DNA of 9,026 bases from an uncultured Dialister sp. (GTDB lineage Bacteria; Bacillota; Negativicutes; Veillonellales; Dialisteraceae): the NCBI GenBank assembly GCA_900759415.1, contig CAAEVC010000113.1:1-9026 (forward strand), read 5' to 3'. Made by a program: the position numbers and the translations under genes. The notes below the pieces were generated by a model. It was not told the DNA's origin, did no database searches, and was given only the letters and a program-made list of their open reading frames with translations. Of this stretch, positions 1 through 7,169 are shown one piece after another; position 1 is the first letter of the stretch, and each line of letters starts with the position of its first letter.

Positions 1-5
1 TATTT

Positions 6-12
6 ACCTCCC
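6..12 (-). promoter_or_regulatory. Ribosome binding site of a gene starting just beyond the left edge
   Basis: On the minus strand the bases read GGGAGGT followed by AAATA up to the window edge. This is a near-perfect Shine-Dalgarno sequence, and a start codon placed just outside the window would have normal spacing. With the promoter at 64-92 it implies a minus-strand gene beginning immediately off the left end. The start codon itself is not visible, so the gene cannot be named. Confidence 0.5.
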
Positions 13-46
13 TGGAATGGACAGTTCCACATTTGAATAGTCCAAT

Positions 47-66
47 AATGATGACTTTTCATCATT
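47..66. repeat. Palindrome overlapping the -10 and start point of the left-edge promoter
   Basis: AATGATGA (47-54) and TCATCATT (59-66) form a perfect 8-bp inverted repeat with a 4-base centre. One arm includes the last three bases of the -10 hexamer at 64-69, and the rest covers the expected transcription start. That is where a repressor operator would lie. Alternatively it forms a weak AT-rich hairpin at the 5' end of the transcript. No regulator for it is visible in the window. Confidence 0.4.
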
Positions 67-92
67 GTAGCATAAAAAAGAATGAATGGCAA
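64..92 (-). promoter_or_regulatory. Sigma-70 type promoter for the off-edge gene
   Basis: On the minus strand, TTGCCA (92-87) and TACAAT (69-64) are separated by exactly 17 bp. The -10 is preceded by TGC, giving an extended -10 (TGnTACAAT). Transcription would run left and leave a leader of roughly 55 bases before the ribosome binding site at 6-12. The promoter lies about 90 bp downstream of the ADP-ribosylglycohydrolase stop codon, so the off-edge gene can be transcribed independently of it. Confidence 0.6.
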
Positions 93-179
93 AAAGAAGC
101 TCTATAGGGATTGTATTCGTACTGGTCACATGCAGTTCCAAAGAGTCAGGAAGTCCTGTTCTTGTTCATCTTTTCCTCC

Positions 180-968
180 CTATCTTTCGTATTTCCCTTC
201 AAAGTCAAAGAGCAGCTTTTTCTGGTAATCATCAAGATAGGTAAGGGCTTTTTCTCTTATGTCCTCTGGTATGCCATAGTAAGCTTCTGCTACGCCGCCG
301 CAGATGGCGCCTATGGTGTCGCTGTCGCCGCCGAGGGAGATGGCGTTCCGGATGGCGTCTTCAAAACTGGTGGATTCGAAGAAACAGAGGAGGGCCTGAG
401 GGACAGAGCCCTGACAGCTGACATCGTATTCGTAGGTCTTCCTGATTTCATCTATACTGCTTTCCATTTTGTAGTAATGGTCTTCTATGTATTTCCTTAT
501 TTCAGGAATAGTTTCTCCTATCCTTGCAAGGTAAATGGCAACTGCCGTGGCTTCTGCGCCTTTCATGCCTTCCGGATGATTATGGGTGACTTCTGTCACT
601 TTTCTCGCAATGAGTCTCACTTCTTCCAGACTCTTTCCTGCAAATCCGGCACCGCTGACCCGCATGGCAGAACCATTGCCATAGCTTCCATAAGGTTTTG
701 GATTTTCTAAAAGGAGCCATGTCATGAATCGTTCTCCATATCCTGCATCAGGATACCGGCGTCCCATGACCTGCATATAATGGACTGCTTTTTCAGAAAG
801 ATCACTGTAATCTTCCTTTGCCCTGCAGATCGCTTCTCCCAGAGCAAGAGTCATCATGGAATCATCGGTTGGCCGGCATTCCTTTGTAAAAAGCTCAAAA
901 TTTTTCCCCTTGTAATTATCCCATTCAAAGCGGGAACCCACAATGTCTCCAATCAAAGCTCCCAACAT
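180..968 (-). CDS. ADP-ribosylglycohydrolase family protein (DraG/ARH-like)
   Basis: A 262-residue, probably cytoplasmic protein of the DraG/ARH fold (ADP_ribosyl_GH). The family uses a binuclear Mg/Mn centre to remove ADP-ribose from proteins or small molecules. Visible motifs are GALIGDIVGSRFEW (residues 3-16), the metal-binding TDDS (34-37), GNGSAMRV (97-104), a THNHPEG motif (128-134), and GGDSDTIGAICGG (213-225), which carries the second metal-binding acidic pair. All core motifs are intact, so activity is likely, but the substrate is unknown. I chose the ATG at 968 because AGGTGA (979-974) lies 5 bases upstream. An in-frame GTG at 977 would add three residues but has poor spacing. The gene follows the adhesin terminator and has no strong promoter of its own; a weak TATAAA at 1123-1128 is the best candidate. 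No ADP-ribosyltransferase partner is seen in the window. Confidence 0.88.
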   Translation of the reverse strand: MLGALIGDIVGSRFEWDNYKGKNFELFTKECRPTDDSMMTLALGEAICRAKEDYSDLSEKAVHYMQVMGRRYPDAGYGERFMTWLLLENPKPYGSYGNGSAMRVSGAGFAGKSLEEVRLIARKVTEVTHNHPEGMKGAEATAVAIYLARIGETIPEIRKYIEDHYYKMESSIDEIRKTYEYDVSCQGSVPQALLCFFESTSFEDAIRNAISLGGDSDTIGAICGGVAEAYYGIPEDIREKALTYLDDYQKKLLFDFEGKYER

Positions 969-973
969 AAATC

Positions 974-1070
974 TCACCTTTCTTTCATATTCATTTCTTT
1001 TATCATATCTTTCTTCAGTTCTTCAATCAAATCCGTGATCTATCCCATTGATAAAGGACCTGATATCCAT
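974..1070 (-). other. Possible short or decayed reading frame upstream of the ADP-ribosylglycohydrolase gene
   Basis: A strong ribosome binding site, GGAGG (1082-1078), stands 7 bases before an ATG at 1070. This opens a 15-codon frame (MDIRSFINGIDHGFD) that stops at 1023. In another frame a coding-like stretch runs from about 1030 to a stop at 974 (LIEELKKDMIKEMNMKER), and this stop lies inside the ribosome binding site of the next gene. A third frame, open from at least 1140 to 1027, also reads like protein (ESILDRRKRYG). This may be a small gene coupled to its neighbour or a frameshifted remnant. I do not recognise a family. Confidence 0.3.
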
Positions 1071-1146
1071 ATCGTTTCCTCCTATCCAGTATCGACTCAA
1101 TCTGTATTTCATCCAATACTACTTTATAAAAAAGATATTCCAGGGA

Positions 1147-1177
1147 AAAGAAGGTGTGATTAAATCACACCTTCTTT
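1147..1177 (-). terminator. Intrinsic terminator of the adhesin gene
   Basis: A perfect 14-bp stem (1147-1160 with 1164-1177) encloses a 3-base loop, beginning three bases after the adhesin stop codon. On the minus strand the stem ends in CTTCTTTT, giving a short U-rich tail. The tail is weak beyond the stem, so termination may be incomplete, and some read-through into the downstream gene at 180-968 is possible. Confidence 0.75.
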
Positions 1178-1180
1178 GGA

Positions 1181-2971
1181 TTACCGATTCAGCAGCCGTT
1201 TCACCAGATCTTTAAGCTCATTAATTTCTGCCTTTTGTTCATCGATCTGTTTCTGCTGTGCTTCATTTTCTTTTTTCATTTCTTTCAATTCTGCCTTAAG
1301 AGAAGCTACATCCTTCGTGCGATTCAGAAGTGCATCTCCCTGTCCTAATTTGAATGATACTCCTGCATTGATCATGTTGTCATCATTACCCAGATTAGCA
1401 CCGACGGAAATGAGAGTAGAAGCATTTGGATGGTAGAAAGCACCGATTGCCACTGCATTTTCAGCACGATAATTTCCATATCCGACCGCAAAATCCCATT
1501 TATCATCTGGATTAAATTCTGCCGGATGCAAAGCAGCCAGCGCAGCCGCACCGGCACCCACCTTATCTACACGGCGATCAATACGATTGATTCTTCTATC
1601 CATAGAACCGACCTTAGAAGACAGACCTTTGATAGACTCTGTATTATCCTTGATAGACTCTGCATTAGCTTCGATATTTCCTTTATTGATTGCAATATCC
1701 TTCTTATTATCTGCAATATCACCGGTATTCTTGTCCACCTGATCCTTGATCCCGTTATCAGAAGGATTGTTATTTTCACCTGTGGAACCGGTCTCATCCT
1801 TTTGATTGGTCACATCCCCGGCACTATATAAACTATCTTTAATGAGATTTAATGTGGCATAGAGCTGGGAACCATTGATGGCATCCGTAGAAGTGGCACT
1901 GATCCTTCCTGCTGCCACATTGATGATGGTTCTTTCATTCCCTATAGATCCTACACTCACTGTACCGATAGGAGAAGTTCCTGCAAAATTAAGCGTACGG
2001 GATCTGGTCAGTGTCTCAAGAGAAAGGGTCCCCTGATTATTATGAAGATTGAAAACGTTATACTGTGCTTCATAAGAAGCAGTTCCTACCTTATCGCCAC
2101 TATTGACTACAGACCCACTGCCAATCGCAACCGACGAAGCTTCTTTAACAGAAGCGTTATATCCAATTGCTATAGAATTTTCTGATTCTGCCTTGGACGC
2201 CTGCCCTAATGCAAGAGAGAATCTTCCAGATGCGTTAGACTGATTACCTAAAGCAGAAGCATAGCTACCAGAAGCAGAAGAAGCCACTCCCAAAGCCGTC
2301 GAAGCCATCCCTTTTGCCGAAGCCACATTACCTATGGCAGTCGCATACGAGCCGGAAGCATTGGCATCCGTTCCCACTGCCGTTGCCGCCAGTTCACTGG
2401 ACTTCGCTCTATAACCCATAGCTACCGCAAAACTCTGTGTAGCAGATGCGTTATTACCAACGGCTGTGGCATATCCACTGGTCGCCTTAGCCAGCTGACC
2501 GATACCAATCGAGGCAAGAGCTGTTGCCTGACTCATATTTCCCAAGGCAATGCTCCCTTCATGATCAGCTTTTGCCTGATTTCCGATGGCCACAGTCCTC
2601 CATCCCCGGGATTCTGCATTCTTCCCTAATGCTACAGACCCTTCATAACGGGTTTTGGCATTTTCGCCCACGGCAATCGTTCCATCTCCATAAAACCGAG
2701 CATCATTAAGACCTACTGAAGAATTGGCGCTCTTATCAACATCTGTCATGTTACTTTCGGTGATCCGTTCAAAATTGGCTCCCTTGCCGATTACGATGGA
2801 ATTGGAAGCACTGGTCTGACTATCTTTCCCAATAGCAATCCCATTTTCACCAATAGCTTTACCAAGAATAAGTTCCTCTGCATTCACCGGCATCCATCCT
2901 GTCATTACAACAGATGCAGCAATTCCTGCAAAGATCATCCTCTTTAATCTAATCAATGTTCTTTTTCTCAT
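1181..2971 (-). CDS. YadA-like trimeric autotransporter adhesin
   Basis: A 596-residue surface adhesin of type Vc secretion, expected to trimerise and anchor itself in the outer membrane. A basic N-terminus and hydrophobic core end at VNA-EE, giving a signal peptide of about 31 residues. The head (about 32-290) contains twelve uninterrupted 14-residue repeats (residues 112-279) of the S-x-A-[IVL]-G-x-x-[AS]-x-A type. A neck motif, DAINGSQLYA, lies at 363-372, followed by a polar linker (386-410) and a heptad-rich stalk (about 411-470) with Ile every seven residues. The YadA anchor spans about 471-541 (AALAALHP, then WDFAVGYGNYR, AVAIGAFY and AGVSFKLG strands). Unlike classical members, which end at the last barrel strand, this protein continues for about 55 residues of predicted coiled coil (548-596). 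The start is supported by AAAGGG about 8 bases upstream and a consensus promoter at 3030-3057. The ligand is unknown. Confidence 0.93.
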   Translation of the reverse strand: MRKRTLIRLKRMIFAGIAASVVMTGWMPVNAEELILGKAIGENGIAIGKDSQTSASNSIVIGKGANFERITESNMTDVDKSANSSVGLNDARFYGDGTIAVGENAKTRYEGSVALGKNAESRGWRTVAIGNQAKADHEGSIALGNMSQATALASIGIGQLAKATSGYATAVGNNASATQSFAVAMGYRAKSSELAATAVGTDANASGSYATAIGNVASAKGMASTALGVASSASGSYASALGNQSNASGRFSLALGQASKAESENSIAIGYNASVKEASSVAIGSGSVVNSGDKVGTASYEAQYNVFNLHNNQGTLSLETLTRSRTLNFAGTSPIGTVSVGSIGNERTIINVAAGRISATSTDAINGSQLYATLNLIKDSLYSAGDVTNQKDETGSTGENNNPSDNGIKDQVDKNTGDIADNKKDIAINKGNIEANAESIKDNTESIKGLSSKVGSMDRRINRIDRRVDKVGAGAAALAALHPAEFNPDDKWDFAVGYGNYRAENAVAIGAFYHPNASTLISVGANLGNDDNMINAGVSFKLGQGDALLNRTKDVASLKAELKEMKKENEAQQKQIDEQKAEINELKDLVKRLLNR

Positions 2972-3029
2972 TGTATTCCCTTTCTCTTTAATTATATTTC
3001 TAAATATTTCTATCCAGCTGTTCTATATT

Positions 3030-3057
3030 ATTATACATAATAATCTATTAATGTCAA
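3030..3057 (-). promoter_or_regulatory. Consensus promoter of the adhesin gene
   Basis: TTGACA (3057-3052) and TATAAT (3035-3030) are both perfect hexamers, separated by 16 bp on the minus strand. The start point would lie about 50 bases before the adhesin ATG. The sequence upstream is very AT-rich (about 3060-3150), as expected of an UP element. Strong constitutive transcription seems likely unless the nearby inverted repeat at 3090-3121 binds a regulator. Confidence 0.85.
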
Positions 3058-3089
3058 TTTAGTTTAAGAAGTTAATAGAATTTTATTTA

Positions 3090-3121
3090 ATGTATATAAA
3101 TTTATTATTTTAAGTATACAT
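3090..3121. repeat. AT-rich inverted repeat upstream of the adhesin promoter
   Basis: ATGTATA (3090-3096) and TATACAT (3115-3121) are perfect 7-bp inverted arms about 33 bp upstream of the -35 hexamer. In such AT-rich DNA a chance occurrence is quite possible. It could otherwise be an activator or repressor site for the adhesin. The rest of the 2972-3540 gene-free stretch holds the promoter at 3030-3057, a terminator at 3245-3269, an inverted repeat at 3307-3351 and the TRAP operon terminator at 3433-3476. Confidence 0.25.
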
Positions 3122-3244
3122 ATGAATATGTTTAGGAAAATTTAATACTCTTTTATCTTTTCCCTCAGAATATGCTACACGACAAATACTTTGTTCCCCC
3201 GTTCATGCTCAGTTTTCCAGCCCCACACAGAAAAGTCTCACAAT

Positions 3245-3269
3245 GAAAAAAAGCACCCCAAAGGCGCTT
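3245..3269 (-). terminator. Rho-independent terminator with no recognised gene before it
   Basis: On the minus strand, AAGCGCC (3269-3263) pairs with GGTGCTT (3257-3251) across a 5-base loop, with one G-U pair, and runs straight into a stretch of T residues (3252-3245). This is a textbook terminator. It lies about 165 bp beyond the terminator of the TRAP operon, and no convincing coding sequence lies between. It may be a back-up terminator, the end of a small RNA made from 3270-3432, or a remnant of a lost gene. Confidence 0.75.
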
Positions 3270-3306
3270 GGTCCATCTTTCATAACAAATCACAACTACT
3301 AGAAAT

Positions 3307-3351
3307 CACATGATATCGTAAGAAATTTCTATAGGAGAAAAGAATCATGTG
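3307..3351. repeat. Inverted repeat able to fold into a branched hairpin
   Basis: CACATGAT (3307-3314) and ATCATGTG (3344-3351) are perfect 8-bp arms. Between them TTTCT and AGAAA can form a small inner hairpin. The element lies between the two minus-strand terminators at 3245-3269 and 3433-3476. It may be part of a structured RNA or a protein-binding site. No family is recognised. Confidence 0.35.
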
Positions 3352-3432
3352 CAGACTTTAATGATATTCATCGTTTAAATCCTCTTATAACGACGATTAA
3401 AGCCCTATCACCCGTTGTAAAAAGATTCGGGC

Positions 3433-3476
3433 AAAATAAGATGGATGCGACCTGCAAAATGCAGAGAAGCATCCAT
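3433..3476 (-). terminator. Intrinsic terminator of the TAXI TRAP operon
   Basis: The outer arms ATGGATGC (3476-3469, minus strand) and GCATCCAT (3448-3441) pair perfectly. An inner CTGCA/TGCAG stem closes on a 3-base loop, and the minus-strand sequence continues into CTTATTTT (3440-3433). It lies 65 bp after the permease stop codon and should end the three-gene TRAP transcript. Confidence 0.75.
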
Positions 3477-3540
3477 GAATTTGGTTTTATTATAGGAAAT
3501 AAGTATCTATCATCATTACTGTATTTGATCCTACATCCTG

Positions 3541-5508
3541 TTAAGATGCTGTGGTTTCCTTATGTCTTCTGATTCTGAAGTACTGAAGAGTAAAGACAGC
3601 AGCAAGGATGGCTACCCCTGCAACGTCGGTGAGGGTGTGAGGATCAATGAGGCAGAGACCGCCGACCAGAAGAGCCAGCCTTTCGATAGCATTGGCTCTG
3701 GTGTAGAACTGTCCGATCATGGCGCCGGAAATACCGGTCATACCAATGAGCGCAGTAATGGTGGTGAATGTGATGCCGCCAATAGTAGCACCGATGCCCA
3801 GTATCTGGGGTGACAGTACAAAGACGTAAGGAATGATGAATGCTGCAATCCCCAGTTTCGATGCATTGACCCCGGTTCTTAAGGGATCGCCGCCGGAAAT
3901 TGCCGAGCCTGCATAGGCAGCAAGGGCTACCGGTGGTGTGATGTCTGCAATGATTCCGAAGTAGAATACAAACATGTGAGCTGCCAGAATAGGCACACCA
4001 AGCTGAATCAGTGCAGGTGCAGCGATGGTGGAGGTAATGACGTAGTTGGCAGTGGTAGGAACGCCCATGCCAAGAAGAAGAGAGGTGAGCATGGTGCAGA
4101 AGAGAAGGAGCATGAAGTTGCCGGATGCCACGGTGACGAGCGCGGAAGCCAGTTTAAGGCCTACGCCAGTCTTGGTGACAATGCCGATGATCATGCCGGC
4201 AGAGGCACAGGCGATGATGACGCCCAGAGCACCTCTGGCGCCCTTAATCAGTCCGTCTACAATGTCCCACATGGTCATTCTTGTATTGGCCCGGAGCATG
4301 GCAGTGGCGATGGAAATGAAAATCCCTGCAAGTGCTGCTTTCATTGGTGTATAACCGGAGGAAAGAAGGCCGATGATAGCTACCAGCGGAATGGCAAGGT
4401 GCCCTTCATCTTTCATGATTTTCGTCCATGCAGGAAGCATGCTTCTCGGAGTACCTTCCAGATTGTTCTTCTTCGCTTCGAAATGAACGCCCAGGAATAC
4501 GCCGATAAAGTAGAGGATTGCTGGAACTACAGCAGCCTTGACGACTTCCATATAAGGAACGCCTACAAATTCTGCCATCAGGAAGGCAGCAGCCCCCATG
4601 ATTGGCGGCATGAGCTGACCGCCGGTGGAAGCAGCGGCTTCTACGGCACCTGCAAAGTTTTTGTGATAGCCCAGTTTCTTCATCATAGGGATGGTGAAGG
4701 AGCCGGAACCTACGACGTTTGCTACAGAGGAACCGGAAATGGTGCCCTGGAGAGCACTGGAAATAACCGCAACTTTTGCCGGTCCGCCGGAAGCCCAGCC
4801 TGCAATGGCGTTAGCGATATCGATGAAGAATTTCCCCAGGCCTGTCTTTTCAAGATAGGCACCAAAGAGGATGAAGAGGAAAATAAAGGTAGAGGATACG
4901 CCCATCGGAATTCCGAATACTCCTTCTGTGGTGAAGAAGAGATGACCTACCATCTGCTGGATGGTAAGGCCTCTGTGTGCCAGAGGTCCCGGCATGTACC
5001 GGCCGAAGAATCCGTAGGCAAGGAAGCAGACTACTACGATAACGATAGGAAGACCTACGATACGGCGGGCAGCTTCCAGCACCATGATGATGCCGATGGC
5101 CCCTACAATGCTGTCTGTCATGGTCACTGTACCGGCACGAAGGATCAGATCCTGATAGTTGACCAGAATGTAAATCGGTGGCACCATGGCAATTACTGCC
5201 AGAAGGACATCCAGCGGATGGAATCTTCCCTTCTTTATCCAGGATTTCTTAGTAGGACAGAGAAGGAATACGAGAGAAATACCAAAAGACAGATGGACGC
5301 AGCGCTGGATCATAGCGTCTAGTGCGCCGAAAAATCCTGTATAAATCTGGAAGAGGGCAAAACAGATACATACCAGGGCTATGATTTTGCCGCAGATACC
5401 TGTATATTCTACAGTGTTTGATTCTTTATCTAGAGATTTCAGCTTTTCTTCCAGTTCTCTGCTGCGGTCTTCAGCCATAGGCGCCCCCTTCTTTTCTAAA
5501 TCAGTCAT
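3541..5508 (-). CDS. TAXI-type TRAP transporter fused DctQ-DctM permease
   Basis: A 655-residue inner-membrane permease that takes solute from its periplasmic binding protein and imports it with an ion gradient. A charged N-terminus (1-38) is followed by a DctQ-like four-helix part (about 40-165), then the large DctM domain. Conserved DctM signatures are intact: GSSVANVVGSGSFTIPMMKK (259-278), STGGQLMPPIMGAAAF (294-309), GMGVPTTANYVI (480-491) and ADITPPVALAAYAGSAI (521-537). The length fits fused QM permeases of the TAXI class. AGGAG stands about 9 bases before the ATG at 5508. A second in-frame ATG, ten codons further in (MAEDRS), has a purine-rich stretch before it and is a possible alternative start. 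The gene begins 17 bp after the DUF1850 stop and is last in the operon. The substrate is unknown; TAXI systems have been linked to dicarboxylates or amino acids. Confidence 0.93.
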   Translation of the reverse strand: MTDLEKKGAPMAEDRSRELEEKLKSLDKESNTVEYTGICGKIIALVCICFALFQIYTGFFGALDAMIQRCVHLSFGISLVFLLCPTKKSWIKKGRFHPLDVLLAVIAMVPPIYILVNYQDLILRAGTVTMTDSIVGAIGIIMVLEAARRIVGLPIVIVVVCFLAYGFFGRYMPGPLAHRGLTIQQMVGHLFFTTEGVFGIPMGVSSTFIFLFILFGAYLEKTGLGKFFIDIANAIAGWASGGPAKVAVISSALQGTISGSSVANVVGSGSFTIPMMKKLGYHKNFAGAVEAAASTGGQLMPPIMGAAAFLMAEFVGVPYMEVVKAAVVPAILYFIGVFLGVHFEAKKNNLEGTPRSMLPAWTKIMKDEGHLAIPLVAIIGLLSSGYTPMKAALAGIFISIATAMLRANTRMTMWDIVDGLIKGARGALGVIIACASAGMIIGIVTKTGVGLKLASALVTVASGNFMLLLFCTMLTSLLLGMGVPTTANYVITSTIAAPALIQLGVPILAAHMFVFYFGIIADITPPVALAAYAGSAISGGDPLRTGVNASKLGIAAFIIPYVFVLSPQILGIGATIGGITFTTITALIGMTGISGAMIGQFYTRANAIERLALLVGGLCLIDPHTLTDVAGVAILAAVFTLQYFRIRRHKETTAS

Positions 5509-5525
5509 TTTTATCAGCTCCTAAT

Positions 5526-6062
5526 CTATTTTTTCATGTACCACTCTTCGTAAAGAGGCGCTACTTTCAGCGTAATCTCTTCTCCCAGCGGAGCCACCTC
5601 ATCCAGTTGCCAGGTCTTATTGCCAATAGTCAGGGTGCCATGGTTGGTCACTCCGTTTCTAAGAGAGAGTTTGGGATACCTGCGATTCATGTTATCCAGT
5701 ATGAACCAGCCGTTTTCTTCCCGGAAATCGCCGTCTTCCTTAGAGAAGGGGAGGCCTACTCCCATAGACTGGTATTTTGTGGATTTCAGAACGAAACCAT
5801 CGGTGGTCTGATTCACTTCCAGATATTCATAAATCATGGTCTTCTGCACCGAGTGGGTATAGGCCAGAGTCACCGGAGTAAAGGCTTCGACTTTTTCCTT
5901 GAAGACGAGCCCGTCTTTCGTGGTGGCGTATACGTAGGGCAGCTTCAATATCCAGCCGCCGATAGATGTCACAAGACCAACAATAATACCGAATATGATA
6001 AGTACTGTTTCAAGTTTCCCGTTTTTCTGTTTTCTAATCATGAAAGTGAGAACGGACCCCAT
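5526..6062 (-). CDS. DUF1850 domain protein of the TAXI TRAP operon
   Basis: A 178-residue protein with a short basic N-terminus, one hydrophobic segment (about 18-40) and an extracytoplasmic domain. That domain matches DUF1850, with its YTHSVQKTMIYEYLEV stretch (68-83) and the STKYQSMGVGLP stretch (94-105). DUF1850 genes are commonly found next to TAXI TRAP permeases, and this position between the binding subunit and the permease is typical. Its role is not established; a helper or docking function at the membrane is an inference. A GGAGGGAGAG purine tract lies upstream of the ATG at 6062, with slightly long spacing. A second ATG at codon 8 has no ribosome binding site, so I prefer the first. 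The stop lies 17 bp before the permease start. Confidence 0.85.
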   Translation of the reverse strand: MGSVLTFMIRKQKNGKLETVLIIFGIIVGLVTSIGGWILKLPYVYATTKDGLVFKEKVEAFTPVTLAYTHSVQKTMIYEYLEVNQTTDGFVLKSTKYQSMGVGLPFSKEDGDFREENGWFILDNMNRRYPKLSLRNGVTNHGTLTIGNKTWQLDEVAPLGEEITLKVAPLYEEWYMKK

Positions 6063-6114
6063 GAGGCCCGCTCTCCCTCCTTTCTATCTATCAAGATTTG
6101 TCTTTCAGGGCTTA

Positions 6115-7086
6115 TTATTTAGCCTTTAAATAATCTTCTGCCCCTTTATTCATCTGGATGGACATACCTTCCAGAGCGGTATCTTTGGTAATATATTTGC
6201 CTACAGCATGAGCAGCTTTCATGCGGTCCAGGTGTTCATAGATAGCCTTTACAATCTGTTTGCCCAGATCATCGCTCAGTTTATCGGTACCTACGATGAC
6301 GCACTTGACAGCTACTGTATTCACATCAGCATCCTGTCCAGGATAAGTACCTGCAGGAATGACCATCTTGGTGTAGTACGGATATTTCTTCATCAGCTGA
6401 TCAGTGATGGCCGGGTCAATGTTGACGATAGCTGCCGATTTGTTGGCTGCCAGGTCCTGGATTGCTGCGGTCGGATAGCCTGCAACGACTACGCCGGCAT
6501 CTACGTTTCCGTCTTTCAGTGCATCTGCTGCTTCACCGAAGGACAGGTACTGTACATTGATATCATCATAGGTAATGCCGTAAGCGTTCAGGATCTGGCG
6601 GGCATTGGCTTCTGCGCCAGATCCGGATGCGCCGACTGCTACTTTCTTGCCTCTCAGGTCAGCAATGGTTTTGATGCCTGTATCTTTTGTGGTAACGAAC
6701 TGAACGGTTTCCGGATAGAGGGCAGCAATGCCGCGGAGGTTGGCTACCTTGTTGTCTTTGAACATTTCTGTGCCATTTGCTGCATAGTAGGCAATGTCAT
6801 TCTGGATAAAGGCAATATCTACGGAGCCGTCTTTCAGCATATTGACATTGGCTACTGATGCACCGGTGGACTGAGCGGATGCATTCATGTCTTTAATATT
6901 CTGGTTCAGAAGTTCGGCCAGCGCCCCACCTAATGGATAATAAGTACCTGCTGTGCCGCCGGTAGCAATATTCAGGAACTGTTTGCCGCCGCTGGAACTG
7001 CCGGAACCGCCGCATCCTGCGATAAGTGCTGTACCTGCCAGGCAGAGTGCGCCTGCCAACATCAGTTTCTTCCATGCCTTTTTCAT
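6115..7086 (-). CDS. TAXI family TRAP transporter solute-binding lipoprotein
   Basis: A 323-residue extracytoplasmic binding protein that presents the solute to the DctQM permease. The N-terminus carries a lipoprotein signal with the lipobox IAGC, so Cys25 should be lipidated. A Gly/Ser linker follows, then the TAXI hallmark IATGGTAGTYYPLGGALAELL (about 40-60). Other typical stretches are SVDIAFIQNDIAYYA (88-102), the LRGKKVAVGASGSGAE motif (144-159) and DGNVDAGVVVAGYPT (192-206). I chose the ATG at 7086 because AGGAGGT stands 7 bases upstream and the signal peptide begins there. The frame stays open up to 7200, but that extension crosses the leader hairpins and has no signal-peptide character. 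It is the first gene of the operon, 52 bp before the DUF1850 gene. Confidence 0.93.
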   Translation of the reverse strand: MKKAWKKLMLAGALCLAGTALIAGCGGSGSSSGGKQFLNIATGGTAGTYYPLGGALAELLNQNIKDMNASAQSTGASVANVNMLKDGSVDIAFIQNDIAYYAANGTEMFKDNKVANLRGIAALYPETVQFVTTKDTGIKTIADLRGKKVAVGASGSGAEANARQILNAYGITYDDINVQYLSFGEAADALKDGNVDAGVVVAGYPTAAIQDLAANKSAAIVNIDPAITDQLMKKYPYYTKMVIPAGTYPGQDADVNTVAVKCVIVGTDKLSDDLGKQIVKAIYEHLDRMKAAHAVGKYITKDTALEGMSIQMNKGAEDYLKAK

Positions 7087-7110
7087 AATACTGACCTCCT
7101 TGGTTTCAAT

Positions 7111-7142
7111 GCCGGAAGGGCTTTCAGTCGAGCCTTTCCGGC
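7111..7142 (-). promoter_or_regulatory. Stable hairpin in the leader of the TAXI operon
   Basis: On the minus strand GCCGGAA (7142-7136) pairs with TTCCGGC (7117-7111), and GGCT pairs with AGCC inside, closing on an 8-base loop. No U-tract follows, so it is not an intrinsic terminator. The ribosome binding site AGGAGGT begins about 15 bases downstream. The segment CGGAAGG (7154-7148) is also complementary to CCTTCCG (7119-7113) in the right arm, so a competing fold is possible. This could protect the mRNA or control expression; no known riboswitch is recognised. Confidence 0.4.
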
Positions 7143-7169
7143 CACTGCCTTCCGTACTGCACAGGGAAT

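Noticed and set aside
146..169. Seven-codon minus-strand frame (MNKNRTS) with a GGAGG site just after the ADP-ribosylglycohydrolase stop
   Set aside because: The ribosome binding site is good, but the peptide is too short to separate from chance and no function or conservation can be seen.
111..710. A 199-codon plus-strand frame
   Set aside because: It is mostly antisense to the ADP-ribosylglycohydrolase gene and has no supporting start signal.
3332..3363. AGGAG followed by ATG on the plus strand in the intergenic region
   Set aside because: The frame closes after four codons, so it does not encode a meaningful peptide.
2972..3540. CRISPR array or tRNA gene in the large intergenic region
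   Set aside because: There are inverted repeats but no regularly spaced direct repeats, and no cloverleaf with a T-loop signature is visible.
3976..5322. A 448-codon open frame on the plus strand
   Set aside because: It lies wholly antisense to the TRAP permease, is rich in His, Asp, Gly and Cys without any domain, and mirrors the codon pattern of the real gene. It is a shadow frame.
6208..6858. A 216-codon plus-strand frame
   Set aside because: It is antisense to the solute-binding protein, whose motifs are intact, and it has no ribosome binding site or recognisable domain.
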